64,000 nucleotides of DNA from Epiperipatus broadwayi (GCA_028023455.1 JAQFVV010006649.1:122001-186000); one strand, 5' to 3'; counted from the stretch's first letter, positions 1 to 12,572 are shown. Notes: generated by a model not told the origin, from the letters alone. Numbers and translations are program-made.

Positions 1-16
1 TTACAATGTAACTTAC

Positions 17-123
17 AGCAGCAAGCCCAGGATAAAAATCATCAGCAACATCATCAGTAACAGTGTCCACTTTCAACATCATAATATCATCCCATGTTAG
101 TGGAGCCATTGATAAATCGTGGT
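17..123 (-). CDS. candidate internal exon of an unknown host gene
   Basis: On the minus strand a T-rich tract ending in ATCTAG (from about 138 to 124) is followed by an open stretch that ends at a perfect donor, GTAAGT (16-11). The 107-bp exon begins with two bases of a split codon and reads 35 codons with no stop, including APLTWDDIMMLKVDTVTDDV. The composition is far more balanced than the surrounding DNA, and the acidic, evenly mixed amino acids look like real protein. I do not recognise the family. No other exon of the same gene is evident in the window, so the gene would extend left of position 1 and have its upstream exon far to the right or outside. A chance open frame between good splice signals remains possible. 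Confidence 0.45.
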
Positions 124-949
124 CTAGATAAAAAAAAATAATGCATGCATTTAAAATATCAATTACTATATTTATGCTAAAACTAATGCATCAAAATTTA
201 TTATTAAGAACTATATCATAGCTCTAAATATTAAATCTTAATGAGATAGTGAGGAATAACACAAATTTCTCCAATAATATTGTTTTATTATATTGTAGTT
301 GGCTTAAGCTATTAATGGACTCTACAAATGACAAATAGTGGAATGACCTTCAGATATGAAGACCAACTGTGAATAACAAAACAGTGTCTGACCAAGATTG
401 TATGATAAGATGTTGGTTCATCAAAGGCTAGATACTGCTTCCATTACACGATCTTTTTTGTCTCCGTCTTTTCCTTCTTTAAGTTATTGTAGCGCCCCAT
501 CACCAGGAACCTCATGCCATCAGACATCTCTCTATATTAGCTATGACAATGCTACACACATATTTCTTATTGAAATTAGTTTTTTTTTTTAGTTCAGAAC
601 TCTTGAGAATCAAGAAAGCAATGATCTGATGACAGATCAGTAAGTTGGAAGTCATTAGTTAAGATCTTTGCTAGAGGCAACACATCACTAATCAGTTTGG
701 AATTAAATTTGAGTTATATAGGGGTTTCAGTTGACAAAGACTAAATGTCTAGTCAACTCTTTTTAGAAATCCCCGTCTACCAAGGAAGTGAAAGAGCCTT
801 AAAAAATGGCCTATCTCACATAATCTGACTAGGTTGTCACACCTGGCAGATGACTGTAATATAAATAATAATATTAGGTTAAGTTCTAGGCAAATTCACA
901 TTACATAAGCACTTACAAGCTCAGATTGTTGGAGAAATATAAATTAGAA
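124..949. other. gene-free AT-rich stretch
   Basis: No feature recognised. If the exon at 17-123 is real, this is probably its upstream intron. Confidence 0.5.
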
Positions 950-1790
950 TACACCTGGGTCTCTTTTTATGTGGATTTTTTACATGCGATTCATGTTTCT
1001 TCTTAATATCTTTTTATTTAATAAAGAAGTTCATCTTTCACTTAAAATCAAGATTTCCCCATTTTATATACACGCATTAAATTTTACATATTTTAAATGC
1101 CTGTTGGAAAAAGGTTTGGCAATAAATTTAGATACTGTAAAAGATTTAGAAAAAGATAAAGAAACAGAAGTAGAACCTATTTGTTTCACAGCAAAAATGA
1201 TTTGAGAAAGTCTTCAACTTTCTAATCAGTTGGAAAATCATTTTCTAGTTAATGACATGAATTATGAACTAAATTCCAAGAGCTAAATATGTTCATGTCT
1301 GTGTTATGCGTGTGTATGTTTATATTTTCTTTTAGACACATATATTCATGGAGAAACTTTCAGACAAAAAAAGTTACAAGTTGGTGCTAGTTTTACTTCC
1401 TCTAGTGACAAATCTGATTTCTTACCAGCACAATCGAACATGCATATTGTCAAATAGCAATGATTAAAATATATATGACAAATGTAAAATAAATTACACA
1501 TAATAACATATTGTTTTGAATAAAATTAAATAGTTAATAAAAAAAAGTTTATCTTATATCAATTTTTTTCCAATATTTAAAATTTTTTATTAATCATACT
1601 TTATTTCCTTTTTTTTTTTTATGCAAATTTTAAAGTAATTTTACCTTGTTGCTTTGGTGTTATGAGATTTTCAAAAATTACGTAATGTATTCCACATTTT
1701 TCAAGATAAATTAAATCTATTTTTGTGTGATTTTTTTAATGCGGGTTTTCTATGGAACCTATCTACCACATAAAAAGAGACCCAGGTGTA
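950..1790. mobile_element. non-autonomous DNA transposon with 25-bp terminal inverted repeats
   Basis: The 25 bases at 950-974 are the exact reverse complement of 1766-1790. The ends read TACACCTGGGTCTC and GAGACCCAGGTGTA, so with a TA target duplication the element begins CACCTGGG and ends CCCAGGTG. A TA duplication would fit the Tc1/mariner superfamily, but this is inference because TA is frequent here. The interior is AT-rich. A 78-codon open frame at 969-1205 (+) has no motif I recognise. Total length is 841 bp, too short for a complete transposase, so this is a deletion derivative or MITE-like copy. Perfect arms suggest a fairly young insertion. Confidence 0.7.
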
Positions 1791-4700
1791 CTCCAAAATT
1801 AAAATGATAGTTGCATTTAAAAAATTGATAATATTCCAATTATATTTACAAAAAAAAATTATCTTTCTTCTTTAGAAGAATCTTCTACTATATTAAATCC
1901 GAACAACTATTTAACATTAAATTACTAATTTGAACTTTCAGGACTAACATATATATTGAAGCATAGAATTTTCTTAAGAAGTGTATTACGGATTCAAATA
2001 AATAGCTTACATTTTAATAAATTTTGATTAGAAAAAAATATGCATTGTTTATTGAATTGCAAGTGTAAGTACCTTTCAACATTCACATATATATAATGTA
2101 GACATTTTATATATATAGTAGGCAATATATAAATTAAATTATAATGTAAACAAAATTTTAAAAAAATAAGTTATTAATAATAAATTGAAGGGACACATTT
2201 ATATATATTTTACTGAGTGTGTGCTCACTCATTAATTCACTGAAAAAATAAGAATAAGGAAAAAAACTTATTGTATTGTAGTTTTATTTTTTTAAATAAA
2301 ATAATGAATGGTCTTTCTTTCAGTGCAATTAAATATATTTTGGGTGATAATTTTTTTTTTTCAATAACTTTCTTTTATTGAACATAACAGTAGTATACAT
2401 TATTAAGAAAATATGATCTCTAATTGTTTTGATGGTTTATAAATCAGTATCAACTTTTAAGTATTTTTATAAAAATTTTAACATTAAGTTTAAAAAACAT
2501 TTTATTACATGAGATACTGCACATCAAATTCTGGAAGGATAATAAATGAAGAATAAAATATATTTAATAAGCATAATTCCATATGGACCTATGAGATGGT
2601 AAAACAGCTGTTGGCATATTGAAAATTTTATTTACAAATTTTAATTAATTTATTTTTTAAATATGATGTATGAAATTCAGAAAAGACAAAATAGCTGCTT
2701 GCATATAATAAAATATATTGGGAATTCACAAATTTTAACAACTTTTTTTTTTTTATTTACATTTTTGGGAGGCTAATGTATAATTAAAGTTAAGTATATT
2801 GATTGCATTTTCACAGTATATGGATCTGAAAAGTTGTGCCACCTGATCTTATGGAAGCTTTTGTTGTTCCAATTTTTAAAAACAAACGGAATAGATAAGA
2901 TAATAGTAATTATCATGGATTTGTTATGGTGAATATTTACCAACCTCCAACAGTTTCAGATATGATGGAGATGATTTTAAAAAGTTTGCTATAAATATAG
3001 CTTTCCTATTTTAAAATATCCTTATATTCTATCGTTGAATCTTTCCTTTTTTCTTAATAGAAATGCTATACTAGGTATGTACTTTATATTATTTTTTAGA
3101 CCTCAATCATTTAAAACTTCAAAAGCAGCCCAGCATACTCTGAGAAAATTACATATGTATCTTATTCTTTCTTTTTGGAACAAATCTAGTTTACCAAAAT
3201 ATTTTTAAAGCTTTAATACTGTGAGTACCTGCAGACTTCATATAATTTAACAGATGAAATATTTGGGGTTTTTTTTCCAATAAGTGATTTATTGAGACAA
3301 TTGTATTTACTCAATTGAGAACATTGATGTTATTTTGAAGGACAATGTTCAAGCCAACATAAGATTCTTCCTGTAAGTTGCATTATATTTCACTGATATT
3401 TTATTCTTTATAGTCAACATATTAACATTCATCTAAAATAAATCAATTTGTACTGGGAGAATTTAATAAAAAATTATTCCTGCTATGAAGAACAGTTATT
3501 TTCTGCAATTGTTCCTCTAATAAACAGATGCTGCAAAAGATGACCAATTTGTTTTAGTTATCCAGAATTTTCTAAAAATAAACATTTTTATCTACAATTA
3601 GCAATTCAGACAGTATAAATCTTTTTTTTTCTATTTCAAATCTCTATATAATTATATAAAGGATTTTCAAGTTTTGCAAAACTAAATTTAATATTAAAGA
3701 AAATTTTTTTTTTCCACCTTTAGAAAATAATTTGTTGTTATAGATCCATTATTTCAGGATTAAAAAATTTTCCTTAATATGAGATGTTTATTAATGTTAA
3801 AGTCATCTATTTTATCAAGAATTAGGAAAGAATTATAAGTATAATTGATAGATTTCTAATTAAAATATTTCCAATATTATAAATTTAAAATTAATTATTA
3901 CTCCAAAAACTACTGGAGTATGATAATTTTCTCATCAATATTGAATATATCATATTACAATTATTATTTTTTTGTCAGTGCATGTGATCAAAGCAAATTA
4001 ACTTGGGACTTTTGCATCCTAATTAAGAATAGCTAGATAACTATATATGATTTATTTTTGGATGGCAAAATAGATAAAAGGGGAAGAGGCCTTAAATCTG
4101 TTCTTGATCCGATAAAATTTCAAGGTTAACTCAGCTCTATCTCAAATCCCAGATATTGTGACATGAATACTGAATGCTTTAATCAATAATTTGGGAGGTT
4201 TTTCACATTACAAATTTCAGAAATTTTTTAAAAAAATTTCATGTGTTGTTGTCATAATTTTTTTTCATTTCAGATAAAAGTTTTATATATTATTATAAAG
4301 AAAGACATTAATATTAAATAAACACTAATGAAAAATATTAATAACAATTTTCACAAATAATACTCAAGTATTCAATATATTTGTTATAGCAATGCTAAAT
4401 GTCAAAATATTTTTTAATCAAGTAACCAAAACTAAAACTTAAATGAGATTTTTAGACAAAATTTTGACAAAATTGCTGACATAAAATCTAAACAAAATAA
4501 TATTATTTCAAACAAAACTTTGGTAATCTATTCTTAGAAAAATAAATCTGTCAATTTCCAATCATTAAATTCAACATTATGCAAGTTGATCATTAGAAAA
4601 TTACTATGACCTAAAGTGTTGTTACAACTATTACACATTTAATCAATAATATTCTAACATAAACTAATCTTAGAAAATTATAATTGAATATTAATACCAC

Positions 4701-4890
4701 ATGTGACTAATTAATTTTTCAATGTTAAACTATTTTGATATTTTAGTTGTAGAAATTGGGAAAAACATGTTTGAATTAAGATGAATTTAACAATGTAGTA
4801 TTGAAGATAATCAAAATGGTTAGACACCATATTTCAGATTAGTTAATAAAAACATATGACATAACTATTACAATGTGTTATAGATACCTT
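1791..4890. other. gene-free AT-rich stretch
   Basis: About 3.1 kb of A/T-rich sequence with many short homopolymer runs. I see no coding remnant, RNA gene or clear repeat structure. Confidence 0.5.
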
Positions 4891-4904
4891 GAATATTCTA
4901 TAGT

Positions 4905-5376
4905 TTGAAAAGAAAGGTTTTTAATAAATGTGTTTTACCAGTTTTACTTATGGATCCGAGACTTCAGAGCACTCAAAGAAGTATAGAGAGATGCATGTTA
5001 GGAGTAACAAGAAGAGATCGAAAACGCAAAGAGGCGCATTTTAGGAGTAAGAAGAACAGATCGAAAATGCAATATATGGGTAAGAGAACAAACAGGTGTT
5101 ACTGACCTTATTGAAAAAGTTAAAAGACTGAAGTGAAGTTGGGCTGGACATATTGTTAGAAGAGATGATAATAGATAGACAACTGAAATCTTAAACTGGA
5201 TTCCAAAAGATTGTAAAAGACTACGACAGAGACCACATGTGAGATGGATAGATGAAATAAGAAAGTGTGCAGGGATGACGTGGGGAAGAGAAACTAAAGA
5301 TCAGAGAAGATGATTTGATCTTGGAGAGACCTTCATCCTGCAATGAAATGATAATGGTTGACGATGATGATGAATT
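4905..5376 (+). mobile_element. 3' end of an RTE-type LINE (reverse transcriptase C-terminal tail)
   Basis: Read in shifting frames, the stretch gives the hallmark C-terminus of RTE-like LINE polyproteins. It starts with a KVFNKCVLPVLL segment and an ERCMLGVTRRDR motif. These are followed by IREQTGVTD-like text, KRLK, a SWAGH segment at about 5140, PRGRP-like basic text and RWIDEIRKCAGMTWGRE at about 5241-5295. The coding tail ends in a GATGATGATGA-like repeat at 5358-5370, as many RTE elements do. A roughly 40-bp segment is duplicated in tandem (4993-5028 and 5034-5071). In-frame stops and frameshifts make it dead, and it is strongly 5'-truncated. The right end directly abuts the left LTR remnant of Gypsy-1. 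Confidence 0.75.
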
Positions 5377-5488
5377 CATATATATTCTGAATTATAAACT
5401 CATTGTTATTAAAAAATCTTTTTGAGTTATTTTCTAAAAAATAATTAATAAGTGTATGGTTGCTTAAAGTCTGGCCCTGTACTTATCA
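5377..5488 (+). repeat. left LTR fragment of Gypsy-1
   Basis: It matches 9684-9788, sharing segments such as GTTATTTTCTAAAAA and GCTTAAAGTCTG, and ends in CA. Only the 3' portion of the LTR remains. The sequence after it (ATTGCCGCAGTTGACC) would be the primer-binding region, but it does not match a tRNA end that I recognise. Confidence 0.6.
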
Positions 5489-5939
5489 ATTGCCGCAGTT
5501 GACCTCCTAAACCTGTTAATATTAGTTGGCACAATCACCAAAAGTTATACATACTAGCTATTAGCATAAATGTACATATACAGAAATGCAGAGCAATGCA
5601 ATAATGCCTTTCAATGTAAGAAATATGTGGCAGTGGCAAATATATGTAAATCACATTAAAAAATATATGCCACTCTATGGATGTCAAGACAGGATGTTCT
5701 GCAATTGGAACATCGTTTGAGTGATACAAAACTACCCAAAGAAATCCCATACAAAGCATAGCTGCATAAATTAAATGCATATTTCAAACCTACAACATTG
5801 GAATACATAGTGTGTCTTTGCATTCATAATAAAATACAGGCACAAAAAACATAAGATAGTATGATTTGGCACTGAAAAGTTTAGCAATGAAATGAATTTA
5901 GAGATCATCTAAAAGGTGCTATTGGACTAGTTGTTGTGG

Positions 5940-6360
5940 AGTACAAGATGTGGAAATATAAACAAATGTTGCTAAGTGAATTTATACTAAGTTATAATGC
6001 TGCCATTTCGTGTGATATAGCTTATGAAGCTATTCTAGATCATGTGCAGGAATTTGTGTGGCTGATGAAGTGAAGTCAAGTACGTGGATAAATGTGGCAA
6101 AGACAAAGAAGAATGCAACACAGGATTCAGCAAATGTTATTGCTGCAGAAAGAAGACATATAAAAAAAATATGAAAACTTATACAAGTGCCTAAACTGCA
6201 ATTTATCAGATCATTTGCTCAAAGATTTGTACTAACAAATGACAAACCTCTACAATGTAATTCCCAGTGAATAGTAAAGCAAGAGAAGGAATAGCAAAGA
6301 ATACCACAAATACAAAATTAATAAAGAAAACAAGTATATGCCTAATCTATTAGAGATTAA
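5940..6360 (+). pseudogene. gag remnant of Gypsy-1
   Basis: A broken frame carries text of the type seen in retrotransposon Gag proteins. Near 6185-6230 it reads YKCLNCNLSDHLLKD, three of the four ligands (C-x2-C-x4-H) of a CCHC zinc knuckle. The last cysteine lies across a one-base frameshift. Zinc knuckles bind the element RNA in the particle. The upstream part (AIGLVVVEYKMWKYKQMLLS) cannot be assigned by motif. Confidence 0.5.
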
Positions 6361-6699
6361 AATCTAGCCAAATAATAAAAATGGAAATAGATAATGAGGC
6401 AGGCATATAATTCATGTCGCTTAAAAATTAAACAGCTATTAGTAAAAGAATAAAAAATAAAATTCAAATTAAAAAAAGGAATTTAATGGCAAAAAAATGT
6501 TAACAGAAATGGGATTAATATCAAGGGAATGATATTAGTGCCTGTAAAAATAATTAGCTACAATAAAATATGGTAACCAAAAATATTAATCCGATCCTAT
6601 GATGTAACTGATTTAATTCCTTTGAGAATTAAGATAAATATAATAAAAAGAGTGAAATCAAAAGCTGAAATAAGTAAATTCTCTCAGCTCTTTAAGTTT

Positions 6700-8680
6700 A
6701 GCCCAGCAGAATTAAAGATGAAACCAGTATATATATATATAACTATTGGAAAATGTGCAACAAGTCATTTGCAAATGTAGAAAACTCTTGCTTGGTCTTA
6801 AGCCCAAAATAGAGAAAGCATCAAGATTTATTAAAAAAACCTCCATTATGCCAATGGAAGAATTGCCCTGGGCAGCACCTATAGTCGCCAAATTAAAATG
6901 GGATAGGAATATAAAAATATGTGGCAATAATTGCATAACTGTACAAAAAAATTTCAATAAAAACATCTATCCTGTAACACACCTAAGAGAAACATTCACT
7001 TCCCTGCAGACAGCATCATAATTCACAAAATTAGATTTGCAGTTAATGTTTTACCAAATCCTTATTATGGACAGAATAGCCAAGTTGCTTATTATAAATG
7101 TATATAGGGAATTATTTTGGAGCTATACTGTATCCAGATAATATCCTGATAGTTGCTGAAAGTGAAAATCGGTTAAATAAATGAGTATGTACTGAGTTAA
7201 ATAAATGAATATATGCTGACTACGATGAAATGAATAAATTTGGTGCCAGACTAAATGCCTGAAAGTGTAATTAGTTAAAAGAAAATTCCTTGGACACATA
7301 ATAAAATATCATGGCAAAAATCCTAATTCAGAGGGCAATGCAGTTAAAAATGCCCCAAAGCCAACAAATCCTAAACAGTTACAAGTTTTTTTAGACTTAA
7401 TGAACTTGTTTTAATCTTAAAAACAAAATCTCGTGTAGCTGCACCTCTTTATGAAGTTTTAAAAAAAAACAGAGATGAAAATAGGGAATTCATCAGGATG
7501 AAGCTTTTAGAAAAGTGAAGGAATTATTAGCATTGGATAAATTACTACACTAATATTGTGAACAACAGTAAGTAGATGCCTTAGATTTTGCTACTGGTGC
7601 CATGACTTTGGATAATGTATATGAAGGCAAACATTGCATACAGCTGAAAAATACTATAGCCAATTGGACAAGGAGGCTTTGGCAAATGTATTCACAATAA
7701 AGAAATTTCCTAATATGTTTATCAGCGATCATTCAAAATATACACAGATCATAGCCTCTATTAAGGAATATTAGGGTTAGGGGCAATACCACAAATGCTG
7801 AGATGGATAAATATGCTGGCTTCACAGGATTATAAAATATTGTACAGACCAGAACTCCAGATAAAAATTCATGCAAGTTGAGTATTACTGAGATTAACTA
7901 CATAGGACAAAAAACTGGATTAAATATATATGCCCAAGAAATTATCAAGCTATATAAAATAAATTTGGAACACTCAGAAAAGTTTGTCCATGTACCATGT
8001 GCATATCTTGATGACAAACCAAATATTGATTCCAACTGAGGAAGTAAATGCATACTACAGCTGATACATCAAGAACATCTAGCCATCAAGTAACTAGCTC
8101 ATTCGTACATTTGGTAGCCGGATATTAATCATGACATAGAATAGACTGTAAAGTAATGTTAAGCATGTCAATAAACAGCAAGGCTATCAGCTAAAGATTT
8201 CCAGCTTTGGACAGCAGCCAAAAAAAAGGATCCATCTAAACCATATTGGATTTTCCATGCACACACATATTTCTAATAGCCATTGATTCTTACTCTAAAA
8301 TGGTGGAATACAGAATGGTAAAAAACACAAACACAGATAATGCAATGTTTTAAATGAGCCTTTTGCTATACACGGGTATCCTGAAATTATAGTAACTGAC
8401 AACAGTGCAGAATTCAGTTCAATGCATCTCCAAAGGAGATATGGTATGTATCAACACCTACATCTCACTTCAAATATAACAGAATAGCAAAAAGTCCATT
8501 CAACATCTTAAATGCACGTTGAATAGGTTGCAGTATGCTGATATCCATGAAGCGCTGATCAATGGCAATGTTTTACCAGAACTTCACACGAAGTTGAATT
8601 ACAAAGAAAACTCTGGCAGATCCACTTATGAAATGCTGTGTAAGGATTATGTCTATACTAATTCCAGACAAGATTAAAAG
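6700..8680 (+). pseudogene. pol remnant of Gypsy-1 (RT, RNase H, integrase)
   Basis: An intact 91-codon piece (6746-7021) covers the start of the reverse transcriptase: PWAAPIVAKLKWDRNIKIC followed by NIYPVTHLRETFTSLQ, the conserved region before the first catalytic aspartate. Downstream pieces include KLDLQLMFYQI-like text, KFLGHII-like text near 7285, and the LQVFLDLMN connection segment near 7380-7405. RNase H text follows (DKEALA-like at about 7665, YTDH-like at about 7735). TDNSAEFSSMH near 8398-8425 matches the second catalytic aspartate region of an integrase core. Multiple stops and frameshifts show that it is dead. Confidence 0.7.
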
Positions 8681-8885
8681 GATGTAAAAAGTGAAAACTT
8701 AAAGTTTAACATAGAACAATCTGTCTGGATAAAGGATACCTTAAGAAAAAAATGAATACCTAAGAAATAATTAGAATACTATCTATCCAAATAGGTGAAG
8801 TTAATTTGGAGGATAATAGAGTAATAAGACATGTTAATCACAAAAAAAAATTTAATTGAGATGATATGTTTAAATAAAAATAGAT

Positions 8886-9128
8886 TTGGTTACTATCCAC
8901 ATTGAAGATTCCTTAATGAATAATAATAATACTAAAACATACATGTCTAATAACACTAAAATAAATTTAAAGAAAAATTATTTAATGCAAAAAGCATTTA
9001 CAACGCGAAATAATGATTTACAGCTGGGACAAGAAAAAACAATTGAGCACAAGAGGAAAAAATCAACTTTATTGAGACCTGCCGGAGAAAGGTGTCTGCT
9101 CAAGAAGTTGCAAGATTATTTCTTGTGA
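8886..9128 (+). other. 80-codon open frame at the 3' end of Gypsy-1, unassigned
   Basis: A lysine- and asparagine-rich open frame lies between the integrase relic and the right LTR. No motif is recognised. It may be the polyprotein tail or simply a frame open by chance. Confidence 0.25.
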
Positions 9129-9683
9129 AAAGAACTTATTTTTAGAGTGGAAATATTGCAGTATATTGACTGGTTTGTGAAATAAATAACATTACATGTA
9201 CATATGTGCATGTATCCATAACTGGTCACTGACTAGTTTGTGAAATAAATAAAGTTACTTGTATGTATGTGTTGGTCAATACAAAAGATATTGTAGAACT
9301 CTAGAAATAATGAAATGCAGAATAAATAAAATTATGCAAAGTGCAAATTAATCTGGATATCCTAATATGCAAAAAAAATAATGAAATATTTATGCAAATT
9401 AGTAGTTAATATAAATGTCTTCAGAAATTTAATGAAAAAAGAAAGGAGATACAGTCAATGCTGGTTAATGTGACTCGGATATAGTGAGTGAGTATTAATT
9501 GTGCTTGCTAAACCCAATGTCGCTGAGGACTAAATTGCTGATGAAAACGTTAGAACATAGAAAGTTAAAAGATTGAAATGAAGAACTTTTAATAAAGTGT
9601 AGTAATAGATTCGAATTCTATAAAGAACTGTTTAATTTCACCAGCAAGTAGCTAGTTGAACATAGTAACCTATTATAATTCCT

Positions 9684-9788
9684 ATATATATATTCCGAGT
9701 AATAAATTTATTAAAAAAAACCTTTTTGTGTTATTTTCTAAAAATAATTAGTGTACGGCTGCTTAAAGTCTGACCATGTACGTATCAG
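9684..9788 (+). repeat. right LTR 3' portion of Gypsy-1
   Basis: Homologous to 5377-5488 at roughly 80 percent by eye and ending in CA. The LTR probably starts earlier, somewhere after 9445, but the left copy is truncated and gives no partner to define it. An AATAAA signal lies at 9699-9704. Confidence 0.55.
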
Positions 9789-11200
9789 CTATAAACCTTC
9801 TTAAATTCTATTCATTCATATATTTGATTACCATTTTCATTCCCATTCCTTAATCTCATTTTCAACTTATCACATTCTTACAAACACATCATATACAAAC
9901 TTATGCATTAAATCTTTCAAATATATAGTTGTATATCGGTTTTGAAATTATTACTTATAAACCCAGACAAATTGAATATAATTTTTTTAAAAAAAAAAAA
10001 CGGGACACTGCTAAAATAATTTGTGTTGATTTTAATCTTTGAATATACAATATTAATTTTGTTTTTATTTCAAAACAATCTAAGACTTTTTGAGAAGTCC
10101 GTTTACTTCCATTTATTTTGACAAGAATTAATTTAATAAAGTATAACAAATTAAATTTTAAAATATTATTAGTTCAATTTACTGAGGGACAACATAAGTT
10201 TTTTCTTTCACGTTCATGGTTGCATTTACGCCGTATTATTGCAACAAATATGGTTTCTCTTTGATTTCCACATTGCAATGTTCGTTACCTCATATTATTT
10301 TCTATTTCTGGTTCTATTGAAATTAGTATGACAATGGAAACGCAGCTTCCCATTATCGGGAATTCTTATACGTTTTGTTCCACATCCAAATTCCACTTTA
10401 CATGCTTTATTGTAGCAAAATAATTATTTTCTCTATAAGACTATTACCAGTATAAAATTTATCTTCTTTTTTTTAACTCATCTCTATGTAAAATAAAAGA
10501 GCTTTTATTTGATACAATAAATAAAATGCACTAATGAGCATTCAGATTTCAGCAAAAATCCTAGAATGGACTCCCAGGATGGTTTGAATGAATTAGGAGA
10601 TAAAAATTATTTTCTAATATATTTGTGATTTAAAGTTATTTGTTTAAGGAACACAATTTAATTGTTTAATTATTTAAAGTTTAATTATGAAATATCAAAA
10701 ACTAAATAAATTAGATAAAAAATAACGACAGTTCATAACGAAATTTACGTCAAAGAAAATACAATACTTTTAAAGTTTAAACCTTTAATTTTAGATTTCA
10801 ATAGGACTATTATCTTCTAATACGTTTTTGAAAGATAAATGCAAAAAAACAAAATTACCTTAAATACACTAAGTAGTAAAAACGGTTTGTAAATTAATCT
10901 AGACTGCCGTAGCAACAATATCCATAAATAACAATCTACGAAAACATATAATGTAGCATTTAGATAGTTAATTTATAAACCATCAATTTAATTTCTAAAA
11001 AAAAAAAATTTCTATCTTACAAATATATATATTGGCTCGAGCTTATTATCAATTACTGTACTTATTTTCGTAATTATATTTTTGAAAAAAATACAGTATT
11101 AAACATTTCTTTTCTCTTTTCCAACTTAATCCCATAGAGGGCGAGAAACTTTCTCGCGAGAAATTGGGAATGGTTTATACTGTACTATTAAATACAAATG
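9789..11200. other. gene-free stretch
   Basis: AT-rich and without a gene. The only small oddity is a near-perfect palindrome, GCGAGAAACTTTCTCGC, at about 11140-11156, a short stretch with more G+C than the surrounding DNA. Confidence 0.5.
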
Positions 11201-11204
11201 TACG

Positions 11205-11461
11205 TTAGCCTTAATAATTTTCATTCATTAGATTAGAGATTATCCAATAATGAATAATATACCACTCTCACATAAAATAGGGATTGGTTTCTAGCCATTT
11301 TTAATATCTAGGTAAGGGATGTAATCATAAACATATGACCAAAGACATGAAAAAAAGATTTATGATCCCCCAAGCGTTAACCAGAACTCATCAGTTGATC
11401 CAGACAACAATTTCTTACACATATCTTTATCATTGTTCAGTACATATATAAATTACTATAG
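11205..11461 (-). repeat. dispersed repeat family A, inverted copy
   Basis: This is the reverse complement, at roughly 75-80 percent by eye, of parts of 12640-13175. Shared landmarks include CACATGTCTTTGG (seen here as CCAAAGACATG), the GGATAGAAACCAGTCCCTA region (here as TAGGGATTGGTTTCTA) and AACTGATGAGT-like text. No coding content was seen. Confidence 0.6.
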
Positions 11462-11683
11462 TTTAATTGATGTGTCAAGTGTGCGGCCCTCACAATTTTG
11501 ATGTAAGTCACTTAATGAAAGTATATTAATAATTGTTATTAGTCAATCATTAGACTAGAGTAACATTATTCATTATTGGGTAATATCTAGTCTAATGTGA
11601 TTAATAAAAATTATTAATATACTTTCATTAAATGCTTTATGTCAAAGTTGCGAGGGCAGCAAATTTGACACTTATCAATTAAA
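11462..11683. mobile_element. foldback element with ~98-bp inverted arms
   Basis: 11462-11559 pairs with 11586-11683 as an inverted repeat (position sum 23145 at both ends), with a 26-bp loop. The arm sequence (TTAATTGATGTGTCAAG on one side) is the same module seen singly at about 12815-12965. This makes it a foldback made from two inverted copies of one repeat module, or the ends of a small MITE family. Confidence 0.65.
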
Positions 11684-11923
11684 TCGTATTCTAAATGTTG
11701 AACAAAGGATCAAAAAAAGAATAGAATGAATTCACCTTTTCTTGGTAGCTCCGATGTTTTTAAGTCATGGCCTAGGGGGTGATGATTTACTCCCTTTGTT
11801 TACATATACACTGAGCTATGTTCAATTTAAAATGTACTATTAAACTGTAATAATTTGCTATTTATATATAAAAATAGTCTTCTATTTTAAAAATAGCCCA
11901 TTAATTTCAATATATATATATAT

Positions 11924-12096
11924 ACAACAAACCACACGCAAATTTCTTTTTTATACATCTAGATTTATTCATGAACTATTATAAAGTACAAAATATAAAA
12001 TAATATAGTCAAAACATTGGAGTATATTTTATACATTATAATAATAGTTCATGAATAAATCAAGATTTATAAAGAAGTTTGTGTGTGTTATGTTGT
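11924..12096. mobile_element. 173-bp foldback MITE
   Basis: Left arm 11924-11984 and right arm 12037-12096 are inverted copies (ACAACAAACCACACGCAAA against the complement of GTGTGTGTTATGTTGT; CATGAACTATTATAA against TTATAATAATAGTTCATG). They have a ~50-bp loop and TA-rich flanks. No coding capacity. Family unassigned. Confidence 0.65.
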
Positions 12097-12360
12097 ATAT
12101 ATCATTAAAAAACAGTCAATACTTAGACAATCCTAATGTCAATAACAACCAACAATTTTAAATTGTTGTGAAGACAACCTTTTAACAATAAAGGTGGAAT
12201 CCCATCTTTATTAATTGTGTAATATACTTATATAGACGCTAAAGATTGCAACTTAACTACAGAGATTGAAATTATGATACAAAGAAGTTTAAATAAACCT
12301 CTTTAAACAGGTAAATATAACATTCTGAATGTAGATTAATAAATAGTTATAACTTTGTCT

Positions 12361-12480
12361 TGCGTTGTTAGCCGAGAGGTATCGCAGCCGCCATGCAAGC
12401 AAGTAGTTGGTTGCAGACGGTTGTGGGTTCGCGTCCCGGCCGATGCTATGACACATGGAAAAAAAAGAAGAAAAAAAAAC
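12361..12480 (+). mobile_element. tRNA-derived SINE (or retroposed tRNA pseudogene)
   Basis: The head resembles a class II tRNA of Leu/Ser type. An A-box-like TTAGCCGAGAGGTATCGC lies at 12368-12385 and a B-box-like GGGTTCGCGTCCCGGC at 12425-12440, the internal RNA polymerase III promoter of tRNAs. A short linker and an A-rich tail (12458-12480) follow. The region has more G+C than its surroundings. The acceptor stem is not intact and there is no obvious body between the tRNA part and the tail, so this is a very short SINE or a retroposed tRNA. Target duplications are unclear. Confidence 0.65.
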
Positions 12481-12572
12481 ATTACAAACTGCAATTATAA
12501 ATTTCAAATTGCACCCAAAGTATTACTGAAATAATAAGTATAATAATTCTCAAGGCTAAATTAGTTTGTAAG

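Larger units (their letters stand above)
5377..9788 (+). mobile_element. Gypsy-1, degraded Ty3/Gypsy LTR retrotransposon
   Basis: A gag-pol relic lies between two matching LTR fragments (5377-5488 and 9684-9788). Order of recognisable parts on the plus strand: gag with a zinc knuckle (about 5940-6260), reverse transcriptase (6800-7400), RNase H (7400-7860), integrase (8140-8680), then the non-coding 3' part. The order RT, RNase H, integrase is that of Ty3/Gypsy elements. Stops and frameshifts occur throughout, and the left LTR is cut off where it meets the RTE LINE tail, so the copy is old and inactive. Short direct repeats around TGACTAGTTTGTGAAATAAA (9165-9270) sit between pol and the right LTR. 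Confidence 0.75.
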
